A DNA stretch of 64,000 nt from Caprimulgus europaeus (GCA_907165065.1 OU015543.1:9985501-10049500); one strand, 5' to 3'; shown: positions 51,301-60,602, numbered from the stretch's first letter. Program-made: numbers and translations. The notes: generated by a model not told the origin, from the sequence alone.

Positions 51301-53220
51301 TCATGAGATGCAAACAAACTTATTTTCCATGGAAAACAGAGTCTAAATACACTACAACAAGCTCAGGGACGATCACAAGATTCTGTTCAAATGGAGGACT
51401 CTCAGCATCTCTCAGGAAAACTCAGGAGCTCTCAGATACAAGCCCTCATTATTCAGGTGTCATAAAAGCCCATATGAAGAGTTAGATTTCCTTCAGGAGT
51501 TATAAAGCCAAGCATTACTATTACCCATAAACCTTCACATTTCAGTAATTCTTTCTGCCTTTATTATCTAAAAATATTTTCTTGTCCTACAGCCATTCTA
51601 TGTATGCACGCTATTACTAGGTAGCAAATCTGATATTTTAAGAGAAAAATGACGTTATGCTGTAGCCTTCAATTGTTAGCAGAAGGAGAGGATGAGAACA
51701 GACGTGAGGATGAGGAGCTTCTATCACGTCACAGCCTTTTCTGGGGAGAAAAAAACCCTCCAAATACAGCTGCTAGACACTGAACTAGAGCTGGGCTTGT
51801 CTGGGCTGAGCTGTCTGTCAGAATAAACCAGGAAATCAGGTTTGTAAAGTCCGTGTGTGCTAAGTTGAGCTGATGGAATTAGGTGCCGATACGCCAAGTG
51901 CATCACTGTGGGAAGACAGACTCCGCCGTCCACCCCACTCCCACGAGCTACAAAGCAGCTCAGTGGAAGTCACCAGCTTTCCTCTCCACTCTCCCTTTTA
52001 TCCAGCATCACCGAGGCTCTGGGAGCTGTTGGAGGGGAGGGAACGGACCCAGGTGAGGGGGTTCAGAGCCACCATGACCCTGGCCCCCACCGTCAGCGCC
52101 TGTGTCCCTTTGCCAGGGATGTGCTGGTTTCCCACGGTCAGAGCTCCACGCGCTCGGCTGACAGATGTTCTTTCCCACCTGGGCTTCCCGATCTGTAAAG
52201 CCAAATCCTTTACAAACACCTCTGTCCTGGTAGTTACCCACCCACCACACCTTCTCTACAACTCCATTTTCAGAGAGGGAGCCACATGTTTGGCCTTTGC
52301 TGGGACCAGGTCGTTCAACTGCCCATCCCAGCCCCTAAAACATCTCTCTTTTTATTAGTTAGCCCCTAAAACACCTCTCTTTGTATTTGTCAGCCACTAA
52401 AACACCTCTCTTTTTATCTGTTAGCACGTAAAACACTTCTCTTTTTATTTGTTAGCCCTTAAAACAGCTCTCTTCGTTAATATTGCTCATCCTGACCCTC
52501 GGGCTGTATCGAGTAACCTCGAGTCCACGCTGAAGCACTTCAACAGTACCAACAACATCTCCAGGTTCCCGGTGGTTCTGTCTCAGGTAGACGGGGAGGA
52601 ACTCGTGTTCCCGCTGTCCTGCCCGAGAGCTGCGGCGGTCCCCAGTCCCCCAGGCTGGAGCACTCAGATGTGTCCCGAACCCCCCCGGAGCCCCCCAAAG
52701 CCCTGAAGCCCGGGGGTCCCTCAGCTCATGGGGGAGAGGGAGGGGGTGCGGAGCGGGGTCTCCCCCCTGGGCAGACCTCCCCCGGGCACAGCTCCGCATC
52801 CCGCTGCCCCGTTCCCATGGCAATCTCGGAGATGCCGGTTGCCACGGTAACGCCATCCTCCTCCTCGGCCGTGTCCGAGGCAGCGGCTCCGGTTGGGCTC
52901 TGCCCGGCGGCTCCGCTTCCCCCCTTCCCCCCGGGAAGTTGCTTTTCCCCCCCATCCCCGTAGGCACGACCCTCCCCCCCTCCGTTCCCCCCGGTACCTT
53001 CGAGGCAGCAAATCCTCCAGAGCCCCGAGTGGGTGAGATCGCCCCGCGCCCGCCGTGGCGGCCCCTGCGCCTCGTCCGCCGTGATGTTGGTGCCGTTGCA
53101 GATGTGGGCGCTGGAGTAGAGCCAGTAATCGGTACCGATGGCGATGGCCATCAGGCTAAAAGCGGCGAAAGCCCCCACTGTGGTCAGCAGCATCTGGACG
53201 CCACGGTCACACCACACCAT
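11836..53220 (-). CDS. CACNG4: CACNG4, TARP gamma-4 (four exons, complete coding sequence)
   Basis: The coding sequence joins 53220-52998, 18824-18741, 13324-13184 and 12374-11836, giving 987 nt and 328 residues; the human protein is about 327 from memory. TARP gamma-4 is a plasma-membrane auxiliary subunit that traffics and modulates AMPA-type glutamate receptors, named for homology to calcium channel gamma subunits. Seen in the translation: TM1 about residues 10-30, a long extracellular loop with two N-glycosylation sequons (N42, N45) and the family GLWRxC signature at 66-71, TM2 about 105-127, TM3 about 138-160, TM4 about 184-205, and a cytoplasmic tail. The tail has an arginine/serine-rich block ([11 protein letters not shown]) and ends TTPV, a class I PDZ ligand that binds PSD-95-type proteins in this family. 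All three introns are phase 1 with GT-AG ends. The start sits in a strong Kozak context (ACC before ATG, G after). It lies upstream of, and in the same direction as, CACNG1. Confidence 0.97.
12375..13183 (-). other. CACNG4: CACNG4 intron 3 (809 nt)
   Basis: The intron begins GTATGT and ends in a pyrimidine-rich stretch and TTCTAG. It interrupts codon 151 after its first base. No repeat or other gene is evident inside it. Confidence 0.9.
13184..13324 (-). CDS. CACNG4: CACNG4 exon 3
   Basis: This 141-nt exon completes Arg103 and runs to the first base of codon 151, encoding [20 protein letters not shown] and onward through [10 protein letters not shown]. It contains TM2 (about 105-127) and the start of TM3 (from about 138), joined by a short cytoplasmic turn, GRIYNSKNN. 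The acceptor is TCCCCTCCAG and the donor is G|GTATGT. Both keep phase 1 with the neighbouring exons. Confidence 0.97.
14461..14960. promoter_or_regulatory. CpG-rich block in CACNG4 intron 2
   Basis: I counted about 25 CpGs in some 480 bp, which is near the number expected from base composition, whereas neighbouring intron DNA is strongly CpG-depleted. Groups occur at 14474-14480, 14506-14541, 14706-14760 and 14838-14932. This suggests DNA kept unmethylated in the germline, such as an internal promoter or enhancer, or a conserved element. No exon is recognisable. Confidence 0.35.
16372..16801 (+). mobile_element. CR1 LINE, 5'-truncated 3' end
   Basis: The copy starts at the conserved CGAGGGCTGGAGCACCTCT segment and runs through TTCAGCCTGGAGAAGAGG, GGTTGCCCAGAGAAGCTGTG, AACCTGGTCTAGTGGAAGGT and AACCCAAACCATTCTATGAT to its 3' tail. 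This is the 3' end of a CR1 non-LTR retrotransposon, the main avian LINE. It is a dead, strongly truncated copy without coding capacity, lying antisense to CACNG4 in intron 2. Confidence 0.93.
18325..18400 (+). mobile_element. Possible old CR1-like remnant
   Basis: The order GGGTTTAAGCATTAGGAAAA, then a GGCTGGAACCCACTCCTC segment, is loosely like the CR1 region around ACATTAGGAAGAAATTC and the following GGAACAGGTTGCC. No 3' tail is present and the similarity is weak, so it could be chance. Confidence 0.2.
18741..18824 (-). CDS. CACNG4: CACNG4 exon 2
   Basis: This 84-nt exon matches the length known for exon 2 in this TARP subfamily. It supplies the end of codon 75 to the first base of codon 103, translating to [20 protein letters not shown] and HDSSEYLL, the acidic end of extracellular loop 1. 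The acceptor ends TTTAG at 18825 and the donor is a strong C|GTAAGT at 18740-18735. It is identical or nearly so to the mammalian gamma-4 segment as I recall it. It is too short to stand out as a long open frame and was located by homology and splice sites. Confidence 0.96.
19642..19705. promoter_or_regulatory. CpG-dense spot 0.8 kb upstream of exon 2
   Basis: Seven CpGs fall in about 65 bp (including GCGCGG and GCGCCGGAGCG contexts) in otherwise CpG-poor intron. It may be a conserved regulatory element; no known motif array is certain. Confidence 0.25.
30520..30965 (-). mobile_element. CR1 LINE, 5'-truncated 3' end
   Basis: On the plus strand the copy begins with the reverse complement of the CR1 tail (AGAATCATGGAATGGTTTGG) and continues through CTTGAATGTTTCCAGGGATG, CCAGTGTTTCACCACCCTCA and CAACCCCAACTCCCTCAGCC. 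It extends further 5' than the other copies, to about 30965, where similarity fades. The copy is in the same orientation as CACNG4 and non-coding. Confidence 0.93.
31027..31200. repeat. Polypurine low-complexity segment
   Basis: This is a run of GGA/GAAA-rich sequence on the plus strand with few pyrimidines, close to the 5' end of the preceding CR1 copy. The open frame across it has no protein-like features beyond simple composition. Confidence 0.7.
32789..32815. repeat. (TG)n microsatellite
   Basis: Short TG dinucleotide run with a TATATG interruption. Confidence 0.8.
33915..34215 (+). mobile_element. CR1 LINE, 5'-truncated 3' end
   Basis: Recognisable CR1 segments in order are ACAAGGGCAGGCAGTGATAG, ACATTAGGAAGAAATTTTTT, CCCAGGTTGCCCAGAGAAGC, AGTGTTCAAGGCCAGGCTGG and AACCTGGTCTAGTGGAAGGT, ending in a slightly diverged TTCTGGGATTCTATGG tail. 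It is a short non-coding copy, antisense to CACNG4, and appears close in subfamily to the copies at 16372 and 36304. Confidence 0.93.
36304..36693 (-). mobile_element. CR1 LINE, 5'-truncated 3' end
   Basis: The plus strand begins ATAGAATCATAGAATCACCG, the reverse complement of the CR1 3' terminus, then shows the GGGTTGGAAGGGACCTTAAA block, TCTCACCACCCTCACAGTGA and TTCTCTAGGCTGAACAACCC, where it is truncated. The intact repeated tail suggests a relatively young copy. It lies in the CACNG4 sense orientation, 2.1 kb from an oppositely oriented copy. Confidence 0.95.
37197..37224. repeat. (CAA)n/A-rich simple repeat
   Basis: Short ACAACAACAATAACAATAAA-type repeat next to an AAAAAACCCC motif. Confidence 0.75.
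43671..43700. repeat. (AAAC)n simple repeat
   Basis: About four AAAC units followed by ACACACAAAG. Confidence 0.75.
45125..45150. repeat. (GAG)n simple repeat
   Basis: About six perfect GAG/AGG triplets with a short purine-rich extension. Confidence 0.8.
45346..45370. repeat. (ATT)n followed by (ATA)n, near-palindromic
   Basis: ATT triplets switch to ATAAT triplets, so the tract can fold back on itself. It is only about 25 bp long. Confidence 0.75.
48632..48643. promoter_or_regulatory. CpG palindrome matching the NRF1 motif
   Basis: GCACGCGCGTGC is a perfect 12-bp palindrome with three CpGs. Together with the two preceding bases it alternates purine and pyrimidine over 14 bp. On the plus strand AGCGCACGCGCG at 48629-48640 matches the NRF1 consensus YGCGCAYGCGCR at 11 of 12 positions. 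The surrounding intron is AT-rich and almost CpG-free. Confidence 0.35.
52330..52484. repeat. 31-bp minisatellite, five units
   Basis: Units begin at 52330, 52361, 52392, 52423 and 52454, each close to AGCCCCTAAAACACCTCTCT followed by TTTTATTTGTT. Units differ by a few substitutions and the last is most diverged. On the CACNG4 transcript strand the first and fourth units contain AATAAA, followed by a GAGAGGTGTTTTA stretch. The array lies about 0.5 kb inside intron 1. Confidence 0.93.
52998..53220 (-). CDS. CACNG4: CACNG4 exon 1 (coding part)
   Basis: This exon encodes residues 1-74 plus the first base of codon 75. It holds the short cytoplasmic N-terminus, TM1, and most of extracellular loop 1, including CNGTNIT (two overlapping sequon sites) and [10 protein letters not shown]. 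The open frame continues for about 90 more codons, but family homology stops at LE and a GT donor follows (GAAG|GTACCG), so the exon ends at 52998. The donor departs from the usual GTRAGT. Residue 3 is Trp; in the human protein I recall Arg (MVRCDRG). Confidence 0.96.
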
Positions 53221-53230
53221 GGTGCTTCAT
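53207..53230 (-). promoter_or_regulatory. Short upstream ORF overlapping the CACNG4 start
   Basis: An ATG at 53230-53228 opens a seven-codon frame (MKHHGVV) that passes out of frame across the main start and ends in TGA at 53209-53207. It has A at -3 and A at +4, a moderate context, while the main start has the optimal ACC-ATG-G. It could reduce or re-route initiation if the leader extends this far, which it must. Confidence 0.6.
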
Positions 53231-53295
53231 AGTCCCCGCACGGGGCGCGGGGGCCGCACGACACCGCCCGGCAGCCGCCGCCCGCGGGAGGGGGA

Positions 53296-53395
53296 CGAGT
53301 CACGGGGCGGGGGGCGGAGGCGGTGGCGGGAGGGGGAAAGGGGGGGGGTGGATAATGGAGGGGAGGGGGGGTGGGGGGGCGCCGCCCGCCGCGGG
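53296..53395 (+). other. G-quadruplex-capable tract upstream of CACNG4
   Basis: Many runs of three to nine G residues lie on the plus strand 80-175 bp upstream of the CACNG4 start, with short spacers. The plus strand is the template strand for CACNG4. The complementary C-rich strand could form an i-motif. Confidence 0.6.
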
Positions 53396-56300
53396 GCCGG
53401 GCTCTGCCAGCCGCGCCCCGCCCCGGGAGGGAGGGGCTGCCCGGCCGCGGACCCCCGGGGAGGGTGGGACACGGACACACAGACCCGCCCGACCCCCGAC
53501 GTGCTACCGCTCCGCCGAGGAGAGCATGGCCCCCAGCTCGACCCCAGCCCCCGACAGGGAGAGCCCGACCCCAGCCCCGCAGCCCAACCCCAGCCCCCAC
53601 AGCCGCTTTGTTCGATTGCTCCCCGTGGGCTCTGCCGGTGACAGGAGCGCGGGGCCACGTCCCAAGTGACAACTTCACGGGGGAAAGCGTGAGGGTGTGC
53701 GGGACCGGCTCTGGGCTCCGCACACGCCAGAGCCCGGGCAGGGGGTGCCGGGGGACCAGGACGATGCTGCCCACCCGATGGGTGCAGAGCTCTGTGCCTT
53801 CTCTGCTGGCTCTCGGGGGGTTGTGCACGCACCTTCCTCTGCTGCACAGAAATCGCCCTCAAAATGGGGCCAAACGGAGCAAAAAAAGCATTGTGGTCCC
53901 AAGGAGAGCGCTCACATTGTTGGGGAGCTACAGCAGAGCAAACATGGGGGTCTGGCCATGATTCCTCTACAATGAGTTACGGAAGGAGGTTGTACTTGGG
54001 TTGCTGGTTTTCTCCTGTTTGGAAGGGGATAGAGAGAATCCAGCACCCCAAAATATTTCCCTTTGGTTTTCCAAAGGGAGAATTATCCACACCGTGGTTT
54101 ATTGGGTTATTCTGCCTTCCACCCCTGACTCTCATCACCGCCAGTTGACAAGTCGGTTCTGCCTCCACTTCATCTGAGTGACAAGGCAGATGAATGGGAA
54201 GCCTTCCTGATCAGCTAATGCATTTGTGTGGAGGGAACGTGGCAGCACACCAGTTTTATGTATATGAATTAGGGAGTGGGAGGACAAGAGCTACAAACCT
54301 CGAGAAATACAGCGCTCTTCCCGAGCAGTGCGTGGATGGCTGCAGGTGCTTGTGTGACTCTGCTGCTCGGCATACCAACGCAGAGATGCTTTTCAGCTGC
54401 TCCTCCTTTCCATAAAAACTGGGAAAGCAAAAAGCAAAAAGCAAATAGAAATTAAAAGCTGGTCTTTATTTCACAGCAAATTGCTCAGACTGAAGCCTAT
54501 AAACATAGAAGAGCTCCAGAGTTAGACTCTTGGTTTAAGCATGTAAATTATGCTTTTCTTTTCAGTTCTAGTTTGTAGGTCTATCAGTGCCTTCTGCAAA
54601 ATCACCTTCCAAATGAATGCCTCCATTAGGGATGGAAGAACGGAGTCAGGTAAACTCAAAAGCAGAGCGAAGCCTCGTTCAGAAAAACTGGATTGAGCAT
54701 TTAAGTTTAATGAGGTTCAACAAACTTCTCATGTAAAATATATGTTTGTACCTTTGGGCTTTGGAGGTTTGGACAGAGCGAGAAAATGAGATACTGAAAC
54801 AGCAGGAGAGAGGCTATTTCCATAGCTTTTTAAACCTATCGTGCCTTAATTAATATTATTTATTTGTATTACTGTATTGCCTGAGCACACTGCTTATGGC
54901 TGGCTCTCCACAGCACGGAGCAGTGGAAGGGCTGGGTGGGCTGTCACCAGGGCAGGGCTCCCACTCAGCACAGAAATATCCTCCCCAAGTGCTACCAGTT
55001 GAGATATGCAACAAGAGATGGGATGAGTGGTGGTCTGGTGGGTTCTCAGCCTCCACCAGCAGAAAGGGGACACACAACAGCAGGGTTCTCCATGGGCTGG
55101 GATCCACCAGCCCTGCAGCAACCCTCCTGTGCCAGCCTATTGATTGTGCAAGGTAACAGTACATTAACAGAATTTATTCATAAAATCTCTTGCTCCTCTT
55201 CCTCCCCCTGCATTTTTGCAAAGAAAATGTCTGTTTCTGGTTCTACCACCATGTGAGAAACAACTCAGGTTCTTAAAGGGTTACAGAGAAGCATCCAAGG
55301 CAGACAATCATTCTCTGCCCAAGCTATCTTCTTTAGTTTAAAAATGTTCTCTATTCTTTTGAAATGCATGAAGTAGATTGTGGGAGAGCTAATATCATAT
55401 TCCACTACTGAAAGCTGGTGGAGTATTTTACATTTATGTCTGGCTCTAGTGATTTTCTAAGGATTTTGAATTCATTAAATCCAACCATTGAATAATCTCC
55501 ATTTGTGACAGAAGGAAGGCAAAAGTGCTTATGCCCCTCAATAAAAGCAAAAAAAGCATGTAGTCTTTTCTTAAGTGCAGAAGCTATCTGACCCACTCTG
55601 TGTAGTAAAGGTTGCCCATCGCGTAACCTCTGATTTGCAGACTGTGCTTACGATACAGCCATTGAACACGGCAGTAAAGCAGCCTTGGCAGGGCGTTCTA
55701 CGCTGCAGTAGCATCCTCCATCCTCAATCAGAATTAAGACCCAATTGTTCCAAGCTCAGACCAGACACAGAAGCTCACAACAATGAGAAGACAAAGCTCC
55801 ACATCATCTCCCTGTACTTCAGCCCTGCTCTGATGACACAGAGCGAGGGCGAGCGTACAAACCCAGAAATGTTTTTTTTACACTGGAGAAGCAGAAACTT
55901 GAAACAGAATTGTTCCGATTCCTTGATGTTGATGTTCAAAGCTTTAAATGAAATCTCGTGCCTGATCATTTCATTTCTGAGCTGAATAACGGTTACTTTG
56001 GAGATGAAACTTTGGCTTTAACTGAATTCAGTGAGAGCTGTCACTAATAAAATCCTGCCCCAGAGACGCTACCGGTATCAGAAGAAAACTGCAAGACGTT
56101 ACCATTTAGCATCACTGCTTCTGCTGCTAAATGTCAAACACATTGACTTTAATAGATGAGAGGTTTTGGGTTTTTTTTTTTTCTCTTAATCTATCATCTA
56201 GAAAAATAATACTAGAATTTCACTAGAAGAAACTTTTGGAAATTGCCCAAGAAAAACTCAAGAGAGTTCTTCCTCAGAATGAAAATAATCACTTCAATTA

Positions 56301-58599
56301 AATAGAGCTTTTGATGTAGATACAGTCTAACCATCATCAAAGCCTGGAACAGATATTTCATTTCCCTTGCCCTTTCTCAGTTTTTAGCTCTATGCTTGTG
56401 AGAATGAATTTTTGCATCTAGGAATGCCCTAAAGATGCAAGGACATCTGCATCATTTACTACTGTCATCTCCTATGGCTCTTGATACCTTTCCTATCTAA
56501 TTTGATGCTGATACTAGGAAAAAAAAAAATTCCTTAATCCTTTCCTTCAAATGAAGGTAGATACAAAAAACTGGAGAAATGTTTTGTACATTTTGTACAG
56601 TGTCAGATAATCTCTTTTGAGACACAGGGCAATGGTGGGATTCAATTCAACTCACCAGGTTAGCAGCAGAGTGTCACATGTGCAAACATCTCAAACATCT
56701 CCAGTCTGAGCAAAGAACCTTGCAAGAATGTGGGACGTGGCAGAAAGCATCAGTTCTGTCACAGGAATATTTAAGGAGTAATACTAAGGTTGTTCATGGG
56801 ACTGTGTATTTATATACCTTGGATCAGATCTTGCAGGTTAGTGTGGTACCTACCAAACTACACTGAGAGATCTTTGCAGAGCTGGAGCTGAAGGACTTTG
56901 CTCATAAATTCTGTGTCAAAACAAAGGCTGAATTAGCTTCTGAGGGCTGGTACAGTACCTGACCCACCAACCCACCAATCCCTTCTATTATCGTTCATCA
57001 TATATTACAAGGACATAGGTCTTTCAGCTCTGAGGACCCCACTCTGTGTGGAGGGTCTGCTGCCTCCAGCAAGGGAAGGTTGGCAGAGAAGTTACCATCA
57101 CATTTCAGAGAGTTGAGTCTAGAAAAAGGTGAACTTGAATTTTGTTTGGGGAGTTATAAGGCTGAATTTCCTTTTAGTCCTATATCAGACCATCTGAAGG
57201 CAGCATGAATAGTTTTAGATTGTCCTTCAGAGCTGAAGAAACGGTCATCTTAAAGGAAAAATATTGTCATTCTCCTCCCACTTGAGGCACAACAGCTTGG
57301 CCTCGATTCTATTATTCCTTTTAATATATTAAATATTCTTTGGCTTAGTCATGGGAAGCAAAGCAACACAACTGCTTTCTAATAAATAAAATGTGCTCAG
57401 AAGCAACTCTGAAGCTTTCCAGATAACTGCATTTCGAGTTTGCCAGGAAGCCAGATGCTGCTATTGGAAAAGTAGCTGCTATGGTTTGTCATCTAAGCCT
57501 AGAAATTGATACCCAAGAATGATATGATGAGACAGACTCAGTGATAACACTGCTCTGTCTATAAATAACTTAAAGGAAACATTTTTTCATTAAAAAAAAA
57601 AAAGTCTCTTTTGCTAGAGACTTGCACAGCAAACCAGAAAATTAAAAAGGATAGGCATGCTGTGTTTGAATAGGGCCATCAAGAGAACACCATATCCACA
57701 ATTTATAGAATATACAGCAGTTCTCACACATTTTACAGTACATGGGCTGCATTTTTCCTGTAATACCAATAGCTATGAAAGTCATTATCTTTTTGACAAT
57801 GGGAAAGCAGAATATTATTCCTTTACTTGCTTGATCGTGTCAAATGTCAAAGCAAATTATGAATGCTTGTCCTTCACTCATCCCTCCTGGTAAGATATTA
57901 AATATCAATAGCGTTCACATTCAGCTACAGAATGAAGTATTATTGCACACATCTCACGGATCTAAAGTTCACCGAGCCCGTTACCTGTCATGTGATTTCA
58001 TCTCTCAAGTTCTACCTCTTGTCCATGTCCTCAGAGCTGGGAAATTCATTGCGGCGTTGAATGCCACATTAAAGATTATCTGGAGTGTGAGTTAAAATGG
58101 AGCGGGGGTTACTCAGGAGTTTAAAGTGTTCAAAAGGGAGTGGGAGAAAGAACAAGGAGTGAATAGGGCTGGAGCCTTGATTTCACAACACATTTAAAAG
58201 GATTTAGAGAGGCAATGTCCTGATGAGACCCTACGGGAAGGTTCTAGTACGAGACCTGCTTGAAGTGCAGTGAGAAAACTCCTCTCTTTGACAGTGAAGA
58301 ATGGACCAAGGGTTCATCCAGATAAGGCACAGCTCTACTGGAATGAGCTGTGTTTGTTCTCAGGGCAGTGTCCAGAGGGAAATACAAATTCTCCTTGGAA
58401 ATAAGGTACAATGAGGTGGGGTGGAAAAACAAAACAAAACAAAAACCCCACCTGTGAGGTTTTCTCATCCCACCCATTATCAGTCAGTTCGAAGGAATAA
58501 ATATGCACCTGTAAACCAGCAACAGGCTGGTTTGTGCCACACAAACACAAGCAGCTACTCCACACAACCGTACACCCACTTCAGACAGACTAGAAGATG

Positions 58600-59060
58600 A
58601 AACAGGGAGTCAGACGTCACGGTGATGGATTGCACTTCTGAGGGCTCTCACCAAGCCCGGGCGTGCGCATCCTGCTGATCACTGCCAGGTCTGCTGAGCA
58701 CCAATTCCTAATCACTCCGCAAACAAAGAAACAGTAGTCTCTTTAATATCTTTTTTTTTCCTTAAAAAAAAAAAGGAAGAAAAAATACATATATAAATCT
58801 TCTCTCGAACAAATGCTCCTTCTCAGACCTAAGGGAGAAGGTGCTGTAGCAGAGCGGCGCGGCGGGGCTCGCTGAAGTCACATGAAGTGTAAAATGAGGC
58901 AATCTGCCGAGGAGGTCATCGCCTCTGAAACACTGCATCACCCGTGGACCCAGAGGATGGAGGAGAATTACCCTTGGCCAGCGAAAGGGAAATTGCTTAC
59001 CACACTCAGATTGCATTTGAACCCGAAAAGCAGGGCTTCAATGGGGACGCGCGAGGAAGT
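58600..59060. promoter_or_regulatory. CpG-dense patch 5.5 kb upstream of CACNG4
   Basis: About twenty CpGs lie in 460 bp, with a tight group at 58854-58871 (GCGGCGCGGCGGGGCTCGCT) and another at 59046-59051 (ACGCGCGAGG). A CRE-like GACGTCA occurs at 58613-58619. The two parts are separated by an A/T-rich stretch at 58750-58800. It may be an enhancer or a minor promoter; no exon is recognisable. Confidence 0.3.
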
Positions 59061-60602
59061 GGATTGAGTGAAAGAGGTTTTTAGGATAAGTCTTAAATAC
59101 TTAAATCAATCACGATAACTCGCTGTGTGGAATTTATCTCCTAAGCTGCCTCAAGTAAATTCCTCAGATCTATCTGAATAATTTTGAGCTGATAATGCAG
59201 CATTCGAGTAGCAAGGCTGCTGCCCAGTGAAAGCATTTTCTCATTAGGATTTCAGTCGATTACTCACTAGAGAGATGGTCTTTCAGGTGCACACCCTGGC
59301 AGCTCCCTTGGAAAAATTTTATGAATGTTCAGTCTAATAAAAAAGGAAATTGGGAAGTAAAACTAAAGCAAGCCATTACTGCTGAGACACCAGTGATGGA
59401 ACAAACATCCAGAGGAACAAAGTTTATCTGATCTTCCCTGTGCTCCAGTTCGTTTTGTTTTTACACAAGAGACCAGGAAATCCTTTCAGATCAGCCTGTT
59501 GTGCGATAGCTGGAACTGCAGTCTCTGGTGCTGAGCACAAGTTACCAAAAACATCCTCTTGATCAGATGTTTGTAGCATTTATGGATCCAAAGAACTGTT
59601 TTTTTCCATAGAATCATGCTTGGGAGATGGATATTGAAGCAGATAATCAAAGCTTTACTGTGAGACTGCTAGCTCCACTGAGATTATCTAAAGCGAGAGG
59701 CTCTAAGCCTGCCTCTATCAAGGATTTCTCATTTCATTGCTCTTCTCCAGATTCAATGCAATCTGTTTTTTAGATAGAGAAATCAGCAAGTGAGGTGAGA
59801 AACACGGGAATCCAAGGGGGAGTTTTGCCAAGAAGAAAAGCAGAACTTTAAACTCCTAATTCACGAGCTGATTGAGGTGGAATTAATGCTTGAAGAACCC
59901 GTGCACCTCTTCCTCATTTAGCAACTGTACATGGAGTGGCAGAAGCCCTTTCCCAGAGACTGTTAAGCTAGAGCAGCAGTGAGGAGGAGAGGAAGAAAAG
60001 CAGTAGTGATAATAACAAAACACCCTGACCTAATGTTTGAAATGAGCTGTAAATATGACCAGCCGAACGCCATAAAACCTCGCCGTACACGTTGTGGTGG
60101 AACCGCAATTTGTGCTGTCACTTTTCAAAGCTACACCAGTGTCTCGATGAAGTATTTTGTTTGGGCTGAGTAAATGGCAAATGGTGTATTTATTGATTTT
60201 TATCTCTCTTCACACTTCAAATGCTGCCTGTTTGCTCAAGGCCAGGTCACAGCACACTTATTCAGCAAACACCCACTCCATGGCTGAACCAAAAATTCTT
60301 TGGGACAAAGACAGTATCTTTAATCAGCATGAGGTCCCAAGGGTTTTCCTTTCCCCACTTTTTCCAAAGGAACCCAGTGGTGACCCCAGTGTAACACAAA
60401 GCTCTGGAGGAAAATCTGATAGGACCAGTAATGTTTTACATTCTATTAACACCATGCATAAACTTGTGAGAAGTTGGTTTCTACCACGTTTCTACACTCA
60501 ACATGGTGATTAAATTAATGGGTGTTACACCCATTCAGCAGCCATTGCTCTGATTAGACTCATTCAATTCATGCCAGTATATATAACTTCATCTAGGACT
60601 AA

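Larger units (their letters stand above)
18825..52997 (-). other. CACNG4: CACNG4 intron 1 (34.2 kb)
   Basis: A long first intron is typical of TARP genes. It starts with a non-standard donor (GTACCG) followed by G-runs and ends with ATTTAG before exon 2. Inside are CR1 copies at about 30520, 33915 and 36304, a 31-bp minisatellite at 52330, short simple repeats (31027, 32789, 37197, 43671, 45125, 45346), a CpG-dense spot at 19642-19705 and an isolated NRF1-like palindrome at 48632. The remainder is unique AT-rich DNA in which I see no exon. Confidence 0.88.
52590..53780 (-). promoter_or_regulatory. CACNG4: CpG island and promoter region of CACNG4
   Basis: GC content and CpG density rise sharply here and cover exon 1, the start of intron 1 and about 560 bp upstream. 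GC boxes are visible (for example CCCCGCCCC at 53416-53424). No TATA or CCAAT box is evident near the start, which fits a CpG-island promoter of a neuronal gene. The transcription start site cannot be placed from sequence. Long open frames on both strands within the island reflect the shortage of stop codons in GC-rich DNA. Confidence 0.75.

Noticed and set aside
52726-52997. Extension of the CACNG4 exon 1 frame by about 90 codons
   Set aside because: Homology stops exactly at the GT donor and exons 2-4 complete the known protein; the extension is intronic low-complexity sequence.
53184-53862. 211- and 214-codon minus-strand frames in the CpG island
   Set aside because: They are proline/glycine/arginine-rich, composition-driven, and overlap the CACNG4 leader in other frames.
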